Part shown: piece after piece, positions 1 through 9,830 of the stretch
How the letters are laid out: each line of letters starts with the position of its first letter
Position numbering within the stretch: the stretch's first letter is position 1
Source of the DNA: Trichocoleus sp.
GTDB taxonomy: Bacteria; Cyanobacteriota; Cyanobacteriia; Elainellales; Elainellaceae
Reading direction: 5' to 3'
Length of the DNA stretch: 64,000 nucleotides
NCBI GenBank assembly: GCA_036702865.1
Contig: DATNQD010000043.1
Coordinates: forward strand, 1-64,000
Translations under genes and position numbers: made by a program
The notes under the pieces: model-generated
The model's input: only the letters and a program-made list of their open reading frames with translations
Told to the model about the DNA's origin: nothing
The model's database searches: none

Positions 1-244
1 TCTTTCCAGGTTCTCGGCTCCCGTCGATACCCCTCAAACTCGCTCGCCTGAGCAGTACCTCGTTCACCGCTTTATCAACATATCTAATCCATCCCCACTC
101 TGTCAACCCCTTCACCCAAATCTCTCTCGCAGTTCTGAACAAACTGCTTAACGCTGTGAGCTGACGTTTGGTAATACCAGCCTCTAACTCAGCACTGCTT
201 CCATAGACGGCCATAATTGATGTATAAGTAGTGCGTTCGGGCAT
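1..244 (-). CDS. Unknown protein, N-terminal part, runs off window
   Basis: The reverse strand is open from an ATG at 244 to the window edge (81 codons), and the frame can be followed back to a stop at 292-294. The predicted N-terminus begins MPERTTYTSIMAVYGSSAEL and continues as a mixed, plausibly globular sequence with a Trp-rich stretch near residues 45-55. I do not recognise the family and see no membrane segment. A short open stretch ending just upstream (about 295-375, same strand) also looks protein-like, so this could be a piece of a broken gene. The rest of the gene lies outside the window. Confidence 0.35.
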   Translation of the reverse strand, partial: MPERTTYTSIMAVYGSSAELEAGITKRQLTALSSLFRTAREIWVKGLTEWGWIRYVDKAVNEVLLRRASLRGIDGSREPGK

Positions 245-771
245 GAGCAATTCAGAAACAGGTCCTACGAGGTGAAGGTTGGGTAACGCTTACAGTAAAC
301 CAGGATGCAGCAATTTGTCCTGGATGATTATGTAAATGTGCTTTCCGTCTACCTCTTGTGTGTTGATGCGGTTGATGAAGCAAGCTTTGCACTAAGGTTG
401 GCAATCGGGCATTAAAGGCTTTGCAATTCAATCGTCTGCCTATATCAACTGGTCTTGCTTTGGTAAACGTTCAACTTTATGCATTCCCTTACCTTATCTC
501 GTTCTTCCTTTTCCCTCCCATCTTCAAACAAGTCTAATTAGGATTGTCAAACTTGATTTGGTAAAGCATTGACTCTTCAGCTTAGTACCAGGGGGGATTG
601 CTCTCCCACGTTGCTTGGGCTGTTTTGGAGTTCTGGAGTTAGAAGCAGCAGTGCAGCTTTTCACCGATCGCACTTGACTTTGTTTGAAGTTAGTGAGCTT
701 GGACGAGTTTGGAGAAGACCCAAGCCAAGATACATGAGCACATGGATAATGAGTGAGATTGGGTTAGTTCA
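245..771. other. Non-coding or decayed stretch
   Basis: No gene with a convincing start, ribosome binding site and composition is present. A 30-codon protein-like run on the reverse strand (about 295-375) ends at a stop just ahead of the edge ORF, suggesting decayed coding sequence. The forward open frame at 569-775 has no family resemblance. Confidence 0.4.
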
Positions 772-1155
772 CTAATTATGACAACTGCTACGTTGAAATT
801 TGTCGAAGCAACCAATCTGTAGAAGACTTAACAGTTTAGAGTAATTTTCAGAAGATATTTCTTCACCAAGATAAAGATGAACAGCGAAAGCACCTTCAAG
901 TGTGACAAATTGGTAACCTACATCAGCAGGCGATACGACTGAAATAAATATCAATGGCTCGTCACCGCTGTTCATCACACTATGCACAAATTCGATAGGA
1001 ACGACGACATTTCCAGCAGCGATCGACTTTGTCGTTCCAACTTCGTCCAGATAATAGTCTCTTTTACCGCTCAAATACCGCTCAAAATTGTCCAGGTGTC
1101 TTGCATGTAAGGATGAACGTGCGACAGAATGCCTGACCGGGCGTAACGTACCAGG
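772..1155 (-). pseudogene. Cupin-fold protein remnant
   Basis: The reverse frame is open from a TAG at 1156-1158 to a TAG at 772 but contains no ATG; only a TTG at 1074 could start translation. The translated part resembles the second half of a cupin domain: a turn of the type AAGNVVVPIEFVHSVMNSGDEP, given here only as its key residues (Gly, Pro, His, Asn, Gly-Asp-Glu-Pro). The first cupin motif with the HxH metal ligands is missing. An 11-nt tandem duplication lies at about 1066-1088. A truncated pseudogene is most likely; a very small cupin relative cannot be excluded. Confidence 0.4.
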
Positions 1156-1555
1156 CTACCGCTACAGCATCTCAGATTCTGTAACCGCAGAACGGACAGG
1201 CTCTCTATCCCCGGGGTAAAAGAAATCAGAATTGTGAAATCTATGAGTCATACTCATTGCTATCTTTTACCGCTATTACGAAGATGCAATTATCTCATGA
1301 GTGAATTTAAGGATCGTCTTTCTAATAACTTGTAGCGATTCTTTGCGACGCTGTTCCTAGCGCGGTAGCAACCCCTCAAAAGCTTTATTAGGCTAACTCA
1401 ACATAAAACGAAGGATAGGCAGATGACCTATCCCTTAGAAATTAATGCAATTGTGAGAAAGCGATCGAGTTAGCAGCCTTAAGAAGTTTTTGAAGCAGTT
1501 GTACAGAGACTGAGTGGATCGTGCTCCCTCCCTAGCTTCACTCCTTACCCCGACT
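1075..1555. other. Intergenic, downstream of hemB
   Basis: Apart from the cupin remnant and a terminator-like hairpin at 1404-1433, I see no gene here. Confidence 0.5.
1404..1433 (-). terminator. Rho-independent terminator, probably of hemB
   Basis: On the reverse strand GGATAGG (1427-1433) pairs with CCTATCC (1413-1419) across a 7-nt loop and is followed by a T-rich run containing TTTT. It lies about 120 bp after the hemB stop. Confidence 0.5.
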
Positions 1556-2539
1556 TTAGCTATTCAGCCAGCGGGCAGCATCTTTTGCATGGTAGGTCAG
1601 AATCATATCAGTACCTGCTCGCTTGAAACCCGTTAAGGTTTCCATCACGACGCGCTGTTCATCAACCCAGCCATTTAATGCAGCGGCTTTGATCATGGCA
1701 TACTCGCCAGAAACGTTGTAAGCAGCAACAGGGAGATTGGTGGCTTCCTTGACGCGCCAGATAATATCCATATAAGCCAAGGCAGGCTTAACCATGAGCA
1801 TGTCTGCCCCTTCTGCGATGTCTAGCTCAATTTCTTTGATGGCTTCGCGTCCGTTTGCCGGGTCCATTTGATAGGTACGCCGATCGCCAAACTGAGGTGT
1901 AGATTCTGCCGCATCGCGGAACGGGCCATAGTAAGCCGAGGCGTATTTTGCTGCATAGGACATGATCGGGATATCTTGGAATCCTGCTTCATCAAGACCT
2001 GATCGAATCGCTTGGACGAAGCCGTCCATCATGCCAGAGGGGGCAATAATATCTGCTCCTGCTTTTGCTTGAGCCACTGCCGTTTTCTTCAGCAGTTCTA
2101 GCGTTGGGTCGTTAAGCACTCTTCCACTCAAATCACCCGTTTGCAAATAGCCGCAGTGACCGTGAGAGGTGTATTCGCAAAGGCAAGTGTCATTGATGAC
2201 GATCAGATCAGGGACGGCTTCTTTAACCGCAGTCGTCGCTTTTTGGACAATACCGCAGTCATGCCATGCGCCTGTTGCTTCGGTGTCTTTATCTTCAGGA
2301 ATACCAAATAAAATAATGCCTGGAATACCTAAGTCGTAAACTTCTTTCGCTTCTTCAACGATTTTATCAACCGAAAGCTGATAGACTCCCGGCATCGATC
2401 GCACTTCATTGGCAATCCCGTCTCCCGGAACTGCAAACAATGGGTAGATCAGATCGTTGGTCGTCAGGACATTTTCCTGCACCATGCGACGCAACTGAGG
2501 ATGAGTACGGAGGCGACGAGGGCGATGAGTCGGAAACAT
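1556..2539 (-). CDS. hemB: Delta-aminolevulinic acid dehydratase (porphobilinogen synthase)
   Basis: It condenses two 5-aminolevulinate molecules into porphobilinogen, the first common step of heme, chlorophyll and bilin synthesis in the cytosol. The 327 residues are the normal family length. The Schiff-base lysines are visible in SYAAKYAS (K198) and MVKPALAY (K251). The cysteine cluster [14 protein letters not shown] gives C119, C121 and C129, the triad that binds catalytic zinc in Zn-dependent family members. Start is ATG at 2539. YjbQ lies 142 bp upstream on the same strand, so cotranscription is possible. The identification is secure; metal preference (Zn versus Mg) is inferred from the triad only. 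Confidence 0.97.
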   Translation of the reverse strand: MFPTHRPRRLRTHPQLRRMVQENVLTTNDLIYPLFAVPGDGIANEVRSMPGVYQLSVDKIVEEAKEVYDLGIPGIILFGIPEDKDTEATGAWHDCGIVQKATTAVKEAVPDLIVINDTCLCEYTSHGHCGYLQTGDLSGRVLNDPTLELLKKTAVAQAKAGADIIAPSGMMDGFVQAIRSGLDEAGFQDIPIMSYAAKYASAYYGPFRDAAESTPQFGDRRTYQMDPANGREAIKEIELDIAEGADMLMVKPALAYMDIIWRVKEATNLPVAAYNVSGEYAMIKAAALNGWVDEQRVVMETLTGFKRAGTDMILTYHAKDAARWLNS

Positions 2540-2681
2540 AGTGTTAAGGCTGTTCTGAAGTGAGTATCAGGCTTTGCCGATTCTTAACAGTCTAAAACCT
2601 GACCTGTCCCCTCACCCTAACAGAAGTTACAAACTGTAAAAAACAAGTCAATCAAAGTTTACTTAACCCATTCCTGACTCA

Positions 2682-3098
2682 CTACTCCCCCATGATATGA
2701 ACCACTAGTTCGCGGAGATGGGAGTGGCTGCGGTGTTCCCAAACGTAGATTCCCTGCCAGGTTCCCAGAACGAGCCGACCATTCGCAATCGGGATTTGTT
2801 CGGAAGTATGAGTGAGAACGGTACGGATGTGGGCAGGCATATCATCAGGTCCTTCAGTGCTATGAACATAGTCGTAGCCATCTGGTACAAGCTTTGCCAG
2901 GAAGTTTGATAAGTCTACAAGCACATCGGGGTCAGCGTTTTCTTGAATAATTAAGCTGGCAGAAGTATGACGCAGAAAAATGGTACATAGCCCGGTGCGA
3001 ACGCCTGAATCTGCTACGATCGCCGCTACTTTGCTCGTAATTTTATGGAGAGATTTACTATTTGTCTGAACTTTGAGAACCTGCTGGTAGTGTGACAT
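2682..3098 (-). CDS. YjbQ/UPF0047 family protein
   Basis: This is a 138-residue member of the YjbQ family, small trimeric proteins reported to have weak thiamine-phosphate synthase activity; the true role is unsettled. Family signatures are present in order: FLRHTSASL followed by ENADPDV (residues 41-59), HSTEGPDDMPAHIR (79-92) and LGTWQGIYVWEHR (111-123). The conserved His and Glu of these motifs line the presumed active site. Length is typical. It is read in the same direction as hemB, which follows after 142 bp. No signal peptide or membrane segment. Confidence 0.9.
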   Translation of the reverse strand: MSHYQQVLKVQTNSKSLHKITSKVAAIVADSGVRTGLCTIFLRHTSASLIIQENADPDVLVDLSNFLAKLVPDGYDYVHSTEGPDDMPAHIRTVLTHTSEQIPIANGRLVLGTWQGIYVWEHRSHSHLRELVVHIMGE

Positions 3099-3377
3099 TT
3101 ACCCTAAAACTTTGCTTCTGGTACAGGGGAAACCACGATCGAAAAATCCCCTTTTAGAATAGCCTATGGATTCAGAACTCTGACGCTTTAAGTGGTCTTT
3201 TTAGACGAGATAAATCGTTCAGGTTCATCTAATTGGAGGTCGTAAAAGACCTGATTGGGTGATAGTCGGTTGGTCTTTCGAGCAATTACGCTACTGAGGA
3301 ATGTAAATCTTAGAACTTGCAAACTTTAGCAGTAATGTTCTCAGTCTTTGTCAACGCAGCTTTTTCAAGGAAATTGT

Positions 3378-3836
3378 ATGTTTAGTCCTGCCGCTAAACC
3401 TGTTTATTCTCACAATTTGGGTCGTGCCTCTTCTGCATCTCTGCTCGATTTTTCTCGGAAAGCACCAGCCGCTTCAGATGTCATTGCTGACTTTGGTTTT
3501 ATCAAGCGTCGATCGAGAGATGCCTCAGTCATTTCTGACAAAGAATCGCTCTACTATAAGTTCAGCCTGGATCGCGTCACAAAGATCAGAGTGAGCCTGG
3601 AAAACCGCTTAAATTCTGATTTCTTTGCTGGCTTTTTAGCCGATCGAAGCTTATTTTCTCAGTTCTTGAACAGCAATGGTCAAAAAATTGGTTCTGCCTC
3701 TAAATCTGCCAAACCAGAAGACACAATTGGTTTTGTAACGCGCAGATTGAATCCTGGGGTTTACTACCTGCAATTGAAGTCTAATTTCAGTGGTGATATC
3801 AAGTATAAGCTTGAGCTTCAGACCACAGCAAATTAG
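3378..3836 (+). CDS. Single PPC-like domain protein
   Basis: The 152-residue protein has a PPC (bacterial pre-peptidase C-terminal)-like beta-sandwich pattern in its second half: a YYKFSL start strand, a 'G..TRRLNPGVYYLQL' strand-turn-strand near the end and a closing YKLEL strand. The start was placed at the ATG at 3378 because AAGGA lies seven bases upstream; the frame is open further back to a TTG at 3348 without a ribosome site. There is no signal peptide. PPC domains usually sit on secreted enzymes and aid folding or substrate binding, but no catalytic domain is attached here. A second PPC gene follows at 3993. Confidence 0.6.
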   Translation: MFSPAAKPVYSHNLGRASSASLLDFSRKAPAASDVIADFGFIKRRSRDASVISDKESLYYKFSLDRVTKIRVSLENRLNSDFFAGFLADRSLFSQFLNSNGQKIGSASKSAKPEDTIGFVTRRLNPGVYYLQLKSNFSGDIKYKLELQTTAN

Positions 3837-3992
3837 TAAGGCTGTGAGTTGTTTCAGCCTGTGCTTAAGCTTTAAAAAAATTGCTGAAATCTAATAGAGT
3901 TCGGGAACTCACTAACCAAATCATTCGTCTAAGAATTATAGGGATATTGAGTTTAAAGCTCAATCGATTAAACACTCACGCATTAACACAAT

Positions 3993-4850
3993 ATGCTGTC
4001 AAACGCTTCATTCCAATCCCGCAATCAGGGCAGTCTGAACCAAACACTGAATCGCTCCCGTCTTTTTGGCTTTGGCTCTGATTATGGCGATAGCATCAAA
4101 GATGCTAAAAATGTCGGCAAACTAAAACAGGGGAAAAGCTATGATTATTCTGGCGATGTCGGTGGAAGCGACTTAGATTTCTTTAAGGTCAAGTTAGAGA
4201 AAGCTGGAAAGTTTTTTGCCACACTTACCAATAAGAGTGACGGCAACCAACCGATCGCCATAACGCTGCTCAACAAAAACGGGAAGGCAGTCAAAACTGG
4301 GGAGCAATTCCTGTTTTCTAACGTTGATGCAGGGCAAAGCCAGACACTATCAGTCGATCGCTTGAAGGCTGGAACCTACTATCTGCGACTGCAAAGCGAG
4401 GCAGGTAGAGACGAAGATTATGACCTGAAACTATCGCAGTCCGGCTCTAATTCACCAGGGTCATCCAGTGGTGGATTTAATCAAGCTGTTAATCTGGGTT
4501 CTCTGGCTTCTGGAGGCAGAATCAGCCGCTCTGGTACAGTTGGCGGCACTGATGTTGACTTCTACAGCTTTAATGTCAATAACACTAGCCGCATTTTTGC
4601 GACTCTGGACAATAGCAATACAAACGCTAACCCGATCGCGATTTCCATTCTCAACAGTCAGCGAAGCGTTGTCAAAACTGATAGTGGCAGGTTTCTGTTT
4701 AGTAATGTCAATGCTGGCGCAAGCGACACACTTTTTGCACCCACGCTGGCATCAGGAACCTACTATGTGCGAGTCCAGAGCGAAGTCGGGCGGAATGAAT
4801 CTTACAGTTTGGAATTAACGCGATCGAGTACAACAGTCACACCCATTTAA
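3993..4850 (+). CDS. Tandem PPC-domain protein
   Basis: The 285 residues consist of two closely similar PPC-like domains (about 30-149 and 161-277) joined by a Ser/Gly-rich linker. Each contains a GGxDxDF motif, an FLFSNV(D/N)AG strand, a (K/S)(A/S)GTYY(L/V)R strand and an RxExY closing motif. No signal peptide, catalytic residues or membrane segment is seen. The N-terminal 30 residues are Asn/Ser/Arg-rich, like those of the neighbouring single-PPC protein, so the two genes probably share ancestry. Function unknown; binding or adhesion outside the cell is a guess from the family. A clear terminator follows at 4897. Confidence 0.65.
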   Translation: MLSNASFQSRNQGSLNQTLNRSRLFGFGSDYGDSIKDAKNVGKLKQGKSYDYSGDVGGSDLDFFKVKLEKAGKFFATLTNKSDGNQPIAITLLNKNGKAVKTGEQFLFSNVDAGQSQTLSVDRLKAGTYYLRLQSEAGRDEDYDLKLSQSGSNSPGSSSGGFNQAVNLGSLASGGRISRSGTVGGTDVDFYSFNVNNTSRIFATLDNSNTNANPIAISILNSQRSVVKTDSGRFLFSNVNAGASDTLFAPTLASGTYYVRVQSEVGRNESYSLELTRSSTTVTPI

Positions 4851-4896
4851 GACGGAACTGAAGCAGATTCAAAATTAATTCTGCATTCGCTTTTGT

Positions 4897-4923
4897 CCCC
4901 CAATTTTGGGGGCTTTGCTTTTT
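4897..4923 (+). terminator. Rho-independent terminator after the PPC genes
   Basis: CCCCC (4897-4901) pairs with GGGGG (4908-4912) around AATTTT and is followed by CTTTGCTTTTT. It ends 15 bp before the stop codon of the convergent glycosyltransferase. Confidence 0.8.
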
Positions 4924-4937
4924 AGGGTGATTTTTTC

Positions 4938-6017
4938 CTACCCCCTAAAATAGTCTATGACTGCTGCTGCGATCGACTCATTACCGTCTTTTTTCACGGT
5001 TTGATTGGTGCGGGGCGGATCGAGTGGCTGATGCAAGAACTCCCAATCGCTCTGAAAAAATTCCTCTGGTTCTAAAATTCGGTGATAGGCATGGTCTTGA
5101 ACGCCGCTAAGCAACACTTTAGATTCAGCGAAGTCAGTGCGCGTGACTGAAATGAGCGGCACATCCAGACGGCAGGCTTCGGCAAAGGTACTGTAGCCCG
5201 GCTTTGAGACAACCGCCCGACAAAGTGGCATTAGATCGACAGGTCGGTACTGATTACCAGATAAATTCAGCAAGTTTGGCAAATCAGGGGCAGTCCGATC
5301 GAGCGTGATGAACTGCCAGTCAGCAAAGCGTTTCAGGTTGTGATAAGGGATTTGGCTCAAGCCCAGTCCCCCAAAAGTGAGCAATATCGTTCGTTCACGG
5401 GGAGTTTGCAGGTTAAATTGATGGCGCAAATCCTCGACTGCAAAGCGGGGTGTTCCTCCCGTTAAGCCGACATCGGTAATGTTGGGAAAAGCGCTCATTG
5501 GCTCATGAAATGGCAGACGAAACAGCCGATCGCACTGGCTAAACCGCTCTGCAATCCAATCTGCCTCTGCCTCAAATTCACCGCCCCAGGCACGATAAAT
5601 AAAATCCCAGCCAAAATTACTGAGCATCCAGCAAGGTACATTTGCCGCTTGAGCAATTGCTGTAGCGATCGGCGGAATATCTGCCAGCACTAAACTAACG
5701 CGATTTTGCTTAATAAAATTGACTTCCCCCGCAATGATGCGGTTTGCTCTCAGCCGAATCTCCTTCAGCTTCTCTAACGTTGCAGGCAGATCCATCGTCA
5801 GGCTATCGCTCTGGATTACTCCAATATCGAGCGGCATGGGACGGTGAATAAAATCTCGCTCAAGATAAACATCTAGCAGCCAGCGCGGAGCTGTTGTCAC
5901 GATCGCCACAACCACATCCGGCAACCGTTCCTGAATTGCTGCTACCACCGAAGCCATCCGCGTCGCATGTCCAAAGCCGTGATTTGTAATGGCAACGTAG
6001 AGAATCGGTTGAGGCAT
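4938..6017 (-). CDS. GT-B fold glycosyltransferase-like protein
   Basis: The 359 residues show the two-domain GT-B pattern. The N-terminal domain begins ILYVAITNHGFGHATR, a glycine-rich acceptor-side loop also seen in MurG/YjiC-like enzymes and in the N-terminal part of plant L-arabinokinases. The C-terminal domain has TILLTFGGLGLS (about 214-225) and a donor-side loop CRAVVSKPGYSTFAEAC (about 267-283) followed by a conserved acidic region. The likely reaction is transfer of a nucleotide-activated sugar, but donor and acceptor cannot be told. It stands alone, convergent with the PPC genes and 129 bp from the kinase gene upstream. Start is ATG at 6017. Confidence 0.75.
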   Translation of the reverse strand: MPQPILYVAITNHGFGHATRMASVVAAIQERLPDVVVAIVTTAPRWLLDVYLERDFIHRPMPLDIGVIQSDSLTMDLPATLEKLKEIRLRANRIIAGEVNFIKQNRVSLVLADIPPIATAIAQAANVPCWMLSNFGWDFIYRAWGGEFEAEADWIAERFSQCDRLFRLPFHEPMSAFPNITDVGLTGGTPRFAVEDLRHQFNLQTPRERTILLTFGGLGLSQIPYHNLKRFADWQFITLDRTAPDLPNLLNLSGNQYRPVDLMPLCRAVVSKPGYSTFAEACRLDVPLISVTRTDFAESKVLLSGVQDHAYHRILEPEEFFQSDWEFLHQPLDPPRTNQTVKKDGNESIAAAVIDYFRG

Positions 6018-6146
6018 AAGAGGAAGAGATAGGGGTCAGAGTAAGCATAAACGCTCATAACTTAACTGATATTCACAGCCGATCGCCACTCTTTTCTTGG
6101 CGCTCCTCACGCTTCCCTTCCCCTTTGCGCTTTTCCTTATCTCTAC

Positions 6147-8021
6147 TTAATGCAAATCCTCCTCCCACACTGCCACATAAATTCGATCGCGATCGTTTCG
6201 TTCGATTGTGCCTCTCAAATTTCCGGTACTGAAGGAGTAGCTGTTCGATTGGCGCTCAATCACCGCTGCAAGCTCTTGCTTAATTTTGCCGTTGAGTTTG
6301 CCGTTAAGCATTCCATTTAGAGCGGCTTGCATCACCGCTGGATCAACCGATTGAGCAAACGAGGCCTCGGTTTGGCGAACGCGATCGGTCGATTTGTCGT
6401 AGAGATATGCCAGCGTGACTTGATCCGGCACAACCTCATACAGCGCCGATCGAGTGTTGTCCCAATAGGCGTTCGCACTTGTTTCAGTAGGCTGACCGAG
6501 CGTATCAAGAATCTGGGATTCTGTAGCCCCTGTAGGGATGCCAGGAACACTCTGGTTCAAAGTCTGCTCGGCTGGTTGGTCAGTTTTATTCTTGTTCTGG
6601 TTCCTGGGTCTGCGCTCCTCTTGCTCTCGCCGCATAAAATTTGGAATAGGGCGGGTTGGCTTATCCTGATTCGTTTCATCCGGTGATGGAGTACGAGGTC
6701 TAAACAGATCACCGACCCACCCCGGAACATTTGACCCAGGAGATGCAGACGGTTGCGGTGTTTGATCAGCAGAGCCATCTGCTTCAGGAGAAGGTAAAGT
6801 TTCGGTCGGTTCAGGAGAAGGCTCGATCGTTGGTTCAGGGGATGCAGCAGGAGGAGTTGTCTCTGGGCGAGCAGGTGTTTCAGTTTGGGTGGCTGTGCTA
6901 GTCCGAGGATTCTGATTGTTGTACCAAACGGCACTAACTGAGGCGATCGCAATGCTGGCTAGAGTGACAATGCCCAAAAAAGGCAGCAAGCCTCGATTAG
7001 TCGGACGGGGACTATTTTGGCGAGCCGGAATAACAGGATTCGTTGCAGCTTGACTGCGCAGGTTTGGAGTTTGAGGGTTTGGAGTCTGAGGATTTGAACG
7101 AGGCGTTGGAGTTGGCGCGAAGTTTGGACTCACAGCCGGACTCACAGCCAGCGTTGCAGCAGTGGAGGGGTTGGCTCCATTGAATGAAGCGATCGGATCA
7201 GGTGTTGCAGGAGCAGCAGGCAAGAGGTTGAGCCAGGCAGCGATCGTGTCCGGGCGGTATTGCAGATCGATCGCCATCCCTCGCATGACAGCTTGATTTA
7301 CCCCAGGACTAATTTGAGGCTGCAAATCGCGTGGAGCAGGCATCGGAGTTCGATCGCGCAAAATTGAGGCAACCGGAACTTGAGCCGTCAGGAGGGCATA
7401 AAGCGTCGCTGCCAAACCATAAACGTCTGTTGCTGGGGTGCGCTTTGCCTGAGCCATGTACTGCTCGATCGGTGCATAGCCCTCAGAAATAATGCTGGTG
7501 TGGGTTTGGGTTGTTCCAGGGGTAAATTCTCGCGCAATGCCGAAGTCAATCAGCACAACCTGATCAGTTCCTTCCCGGAGAATAATGTTCTGGGGCTTCA
7601 CATCTCGGTGTAATAACCCTTGCTGATGCACCACTTCCAGCGCGGCTGCAACCTGCCGAATGTAATGAATTGCGATCGACTCTGGCAGAGGGTGATTTGG
7701 AAAAACGAATGTATCCAGGGTTTGTCCTGGGATATAGTCCATCACCAGGTAGGGAATCCCATCTTCCACAAAGAAGTCGTTAACGCGCACTATGTTGGGG
7801 TGGACGCATAACGCTAATCGTCGTCCTTCATCCCGAAACTGCTGCTCTAATTTGGCAAACTGCGGATGGCTTCGCAGCTCAGGATTCATCGTCTTAATGA
7901 CGATCGTTTTGTGCAGATAATGATGGGTTGCTTTAAAGGTAATGCCAAATCCACCTTGTCCCAAAGGTTGATCCAGGGTATATTTCCCGCCCTGTAAGGC
8001 TTGCCCTACCTGAATGTTCAT
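6147..8021 (-). CDS. Membrane Ser/Thr protein kinase with C-terminal sensor-like domain
   Basis: A eukaryotic-type (Hanks) kinase of 624 residues. The kinase domain spans about 12-275: glycine loop GQGGFG (21-26), ATP lysine in VIKTMNP (K43), catalytic HRDVKPQN (138-145), DFG (159-161) and an APIEQY substrate-binding loop. A Pro/Thr-rich linker with repeated PQTPN units leads to one membrane helix (about 345-365), then another Pro/Ser/Glu-rich linker. The last 125 residues form a separate domain starting [19 protein letters not shown], resembling the BamE/SmpA-type 'G-T...Q(I/V)...LG.P' motif. The kinase would face the cytoplasm and this domain the periplasm. Substrates are unknown. Confidence 0.9.
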   Translation of the reverse strand: MNIQVGQALQGGKYTLDQPLGQGGFGITFKATHHYLHKTIVIKTMNPELRSHPQFAKLEQQFRDEGRRLALCVHPNIVRVNDFFVEDGIPYLVMDYIPGQTLDTFVFPNHPLPESIAIHYIRQVAAALEVVHQQGLLHRDVKPQNIILREGTDQVVLIDFGIAREFTPGTTQTHTSIISEGYAPIEQYMAQAKRTPATDVYGLAATLYALLTAQVPVASILRDRTPMPAPRDLQPQISPGVNQAVMRGMAIDLQYRPDTIAAWLNLLPAAPATPDPIASFNGANPSTAATLAVSPAVSPNFAPTPTPRSNPQTPNPQTPNLRSQAATNPVIPARQNSPRPTNRGLLPFLGIVTLASIAIASVSAVWYNNQNPRTSTATQTETPARPETTPPAASPEPTIEPSPEPTETLPSPEADGSADQTPQPSASPGSNVPGWVGDLFRPRTPSPDETNQDKPTRPIPNFMRREQEERRPRNQNKNKTDQPAEQTLNQSVPGIPTGATESQILDTLGQPTETSANAYWDNTRSALYEVVPDQVTLAYLYDKSTDRVRQTEASFAQSVDPAVMQAALNGMLNGKLNGKIKQELAAVIERQSNSYSFSTGNLRGTIERNDRDRIYVAVWEEDLH

Positions 8022-8376
8022 GAGTTCCGTCTATATTTCACAAATTGGGCAAACGATTAGCCTCATTACTCTATCCTGGAGTGCGGTCTTCGGATCATAT
8101 AAACAGGACGGATCATTAGAGTGGAACATCTGATGTATCGGTTCAGTCCAATCTATTAATTCCTAAAGGCTAGTCTCAGAAAAGGTAGAACAGCACCAGC
8201 AATGGAGGAATGTTCTTCAACGCGGCATCTCACTATTTTTACTTACCTTTATCCTGACCGTCTAGCACGCTCAAGCCCTCCAACAAAAGACTGAGGTAAG
8301 TTTCCTTTCCTGAGTTTAAAACCCCCTTTCCGGGTGATGCTCATTACCACAAGATTGATTTATTGTAAAACTATGA

Positions 8377-8391
8377 GATTGTTCAACAATC
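8377..8391. promoter_or_regulatory. Perfect 15-bp palindrome, possible operator
   Basis: GATTGTT-C-AACAATC is a perfect 7+1+7 inverted repeat, 75 bp before the small ORF at 8466. The binding protein is unknown. Confidence 0.35.
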
Positions 8392-8465
8392 GTTTCAGAA
8401 ATCGTTGTTCTTTCTCAAGTATCTACCACTCAACAACCACCTAATTTAAAAACGAGGTCATCAGT

Positions 8466-8549
8466 ATGTTAGCTGTATTTTTGTTCTTCACAGGTTATGC
8501 AGTGATGTCCACACTTTTTATCTCTCACGTGGACTATCCAAACCGCTAA
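8466..8549 (+). CDS. Possible 27-residue single-helix membrane protein
   Basis: ATG at 8466 is preceded by CGAGG at a spacing of about eight bases. The product has a hydrophobic run (residues 1-20, rich in Leu, Phe, Val) and ends HVDYPNR, which fits one membrane helix with a short polar tail. The size resembles small photosystem, cytochrome b6f or oxidase subunits, but it matches none that I know. The palindrome upstream supports a dedicated transcript. Without homologues it remains a candidate. Confidence 0.4.
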   Translation: MLAVFLFFTGYAVMSTLFISHVDYPNR

Positions 8550-8911
8550 ATTTCTTCAACTCAAAAAGACTGATTTTCTAACAATTGATTCGCTTTGCAT
8601 TGACTCCGATCGCTCTACCATTGTCTGCCATTGATACTCTCAGTATTGATGCTCTCAGCAGAAGTCAGGCGGCAAATTCAACGCTACAGGAAGCGATAGA
8701 TTGTGGTAACGAGAAGTTGTGATAGTAGCTGGCAAGCATAATGCAATTTTTCCACCTTCTGGAGCATAGCTTTAAAGCATCACTGAAAGCATCAACATTT
8801 TGCCTTCTTTAATCTCTGTCTCCCCCTATCCGCGTCTGCTCCCGCTCTCGCCGTCCCCCTGCCCTCTATGATGGAAGTGGAGCTTATAGCAAGGATGTAG
8901 ACGATCGAATC

Positions 8912-9775
8912 ATGACTATTGTGTGGGAGTTAGATTTTTACTCGCGCCCAGTGCTGGATGAGAATAACAAAAAGCTCTGGGAAGTGTTGATTTGCGAGAG
9001 TCCGACAGACGTATTACGTCAACCTGACTCCCTGTTTCGCTATTCTCAGTTTTGCGCGAATACAGAAGTAAATTCAGTTTGGCTCCGCGAAGCGATCGAG
9101 CAGGCGATCGAGCAGTCTCCTCAACCCCCAGACAAAATCCGCTTCTTCCGGCGGCAAATGAATAATATGATCAGCAAAGCCTGTGAGGAAGCTGGGATTG
9201 CTGCCTATTCGAGTCGTCGGACGCTGGCGCTGAATCAGTGGATCGAGTCGCGCATGGTGGATTACTATCCAACTCTGCCTAATTACCAAGCAGGAAATAA
9301 TCCCTCTGTCAGCTTGCCAGCACCACCGCCCCAACCGTTGCCTGATGCTTTAGTGGGCGATCGATGGGCATTTGTCACCCTGGAAGCCGAGGCATTTTTA
9401 GAGATGCCAGAGTGGGAGATTGGCTTCAGTGAAGCCTTTCCGCTACAAATGTTTGGAGCGAAATCAGATACGCCAATACCGGGTCTGATCATCTATTCGT
9501 CGCGTGCCCTGCCGCTGGCTGCCTGGATGTCTGGCTTAGAACTGGCATTTGTTCGCTATAACAGTGAGCCGCCAACCCAACTGCTGCTTGAAACAGGGGC
9601 TTTTGACTCCTGGGTTCTGGCAACCCTGACAAAACCACCACTACAAACCGAAGCCAAAGACTTTGAAGCCGCCAAGCAAGCCGCTAACGGAATTCACTTT
9701 GTTGCCGTTCAGTCTCCGACTCAATCTGATGCATTCGCTGGATTCTGGCTCTTGCAAGAAGTTAATCTAGCGTAA
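8912..9775 (+). CDS. Tab2/Atab2-like RNA-binding protein (DUF1092)
   Basis: The 287-residue protein starts with the family hallmark TIVWELDFYSRPVLDENNKKLWE and further carries RFFRRQMNNMI and a central WESRMVDYYP-like segment (given as key residues only). In plants and green algae Tab2/ATAB2 binds the psaB 5' region and promotes translation and photosystem I assembly; cyanobacterial homologues are conserved but less studied. No membrane or signal sequence is present, so it acts in the cytosol. Start is ATG at 8912. It is followed in the same direction by the TldE-like gene after about 55 bp, possibly one transcript. Confidence 0.9.
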   Translation: MTIVWELDFYSRPVLDENNKKLWEVLICESPTDVLRQPDSLFRYSQFCANTEVNSVWLREAIEQAIEQSPQPPDKIRFFRRQMNNMISKACEEAGIAAYSSRRTLALNQWIESRMVDYYPTLPNYQAGNNPSVSLPAPPPQPLPDALVGDRWAFVTLEAEAFLEMPEWEIGFSEAFPLQMFGAKSDTPIPGLIIYSSRALPLAAWMSGLELAFVRYNSEPPTQLLLETGAFDSWVLATLTKPPLQTEAKDFEAAKQAANGIHFVAVQSPTQSDAFAGFWLLQEVNLA

Positions 9776-9830
9776 TGTACCGTGATCCCTGAAGATAGGG
9801 AAGAAAGCAGCAGAAGTATTGATACGCACT

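Larger units (their letters stand above)
8022..8911. other. 890-bp spacer with one small ORF, a palindrome and a tandem repeat
   Basis: It holds the 27-codon ORF at 8466, the palindrome at 8377-8391, a 15-nt imperfect tandem repeat (ATTGATRCTCTCAGY twice, 8630-8659) and a C/T-rich tract near 8820-8870 of a type common between cyanobacterial genes. No larger gene is seen. Confidence 0.5.

Noticed and set aside
1-771. Insertion sequence at the left edge
   Set aside because: No transposase motifs, terminal inverted repeats or target duplications are visible.
6327-6952. Forward and reverse open frames in the kinase linker region
   Set aside because: Arise from the Pro/Thr/Ser-rich low-complexity linker of the Ser/Thr kinase.
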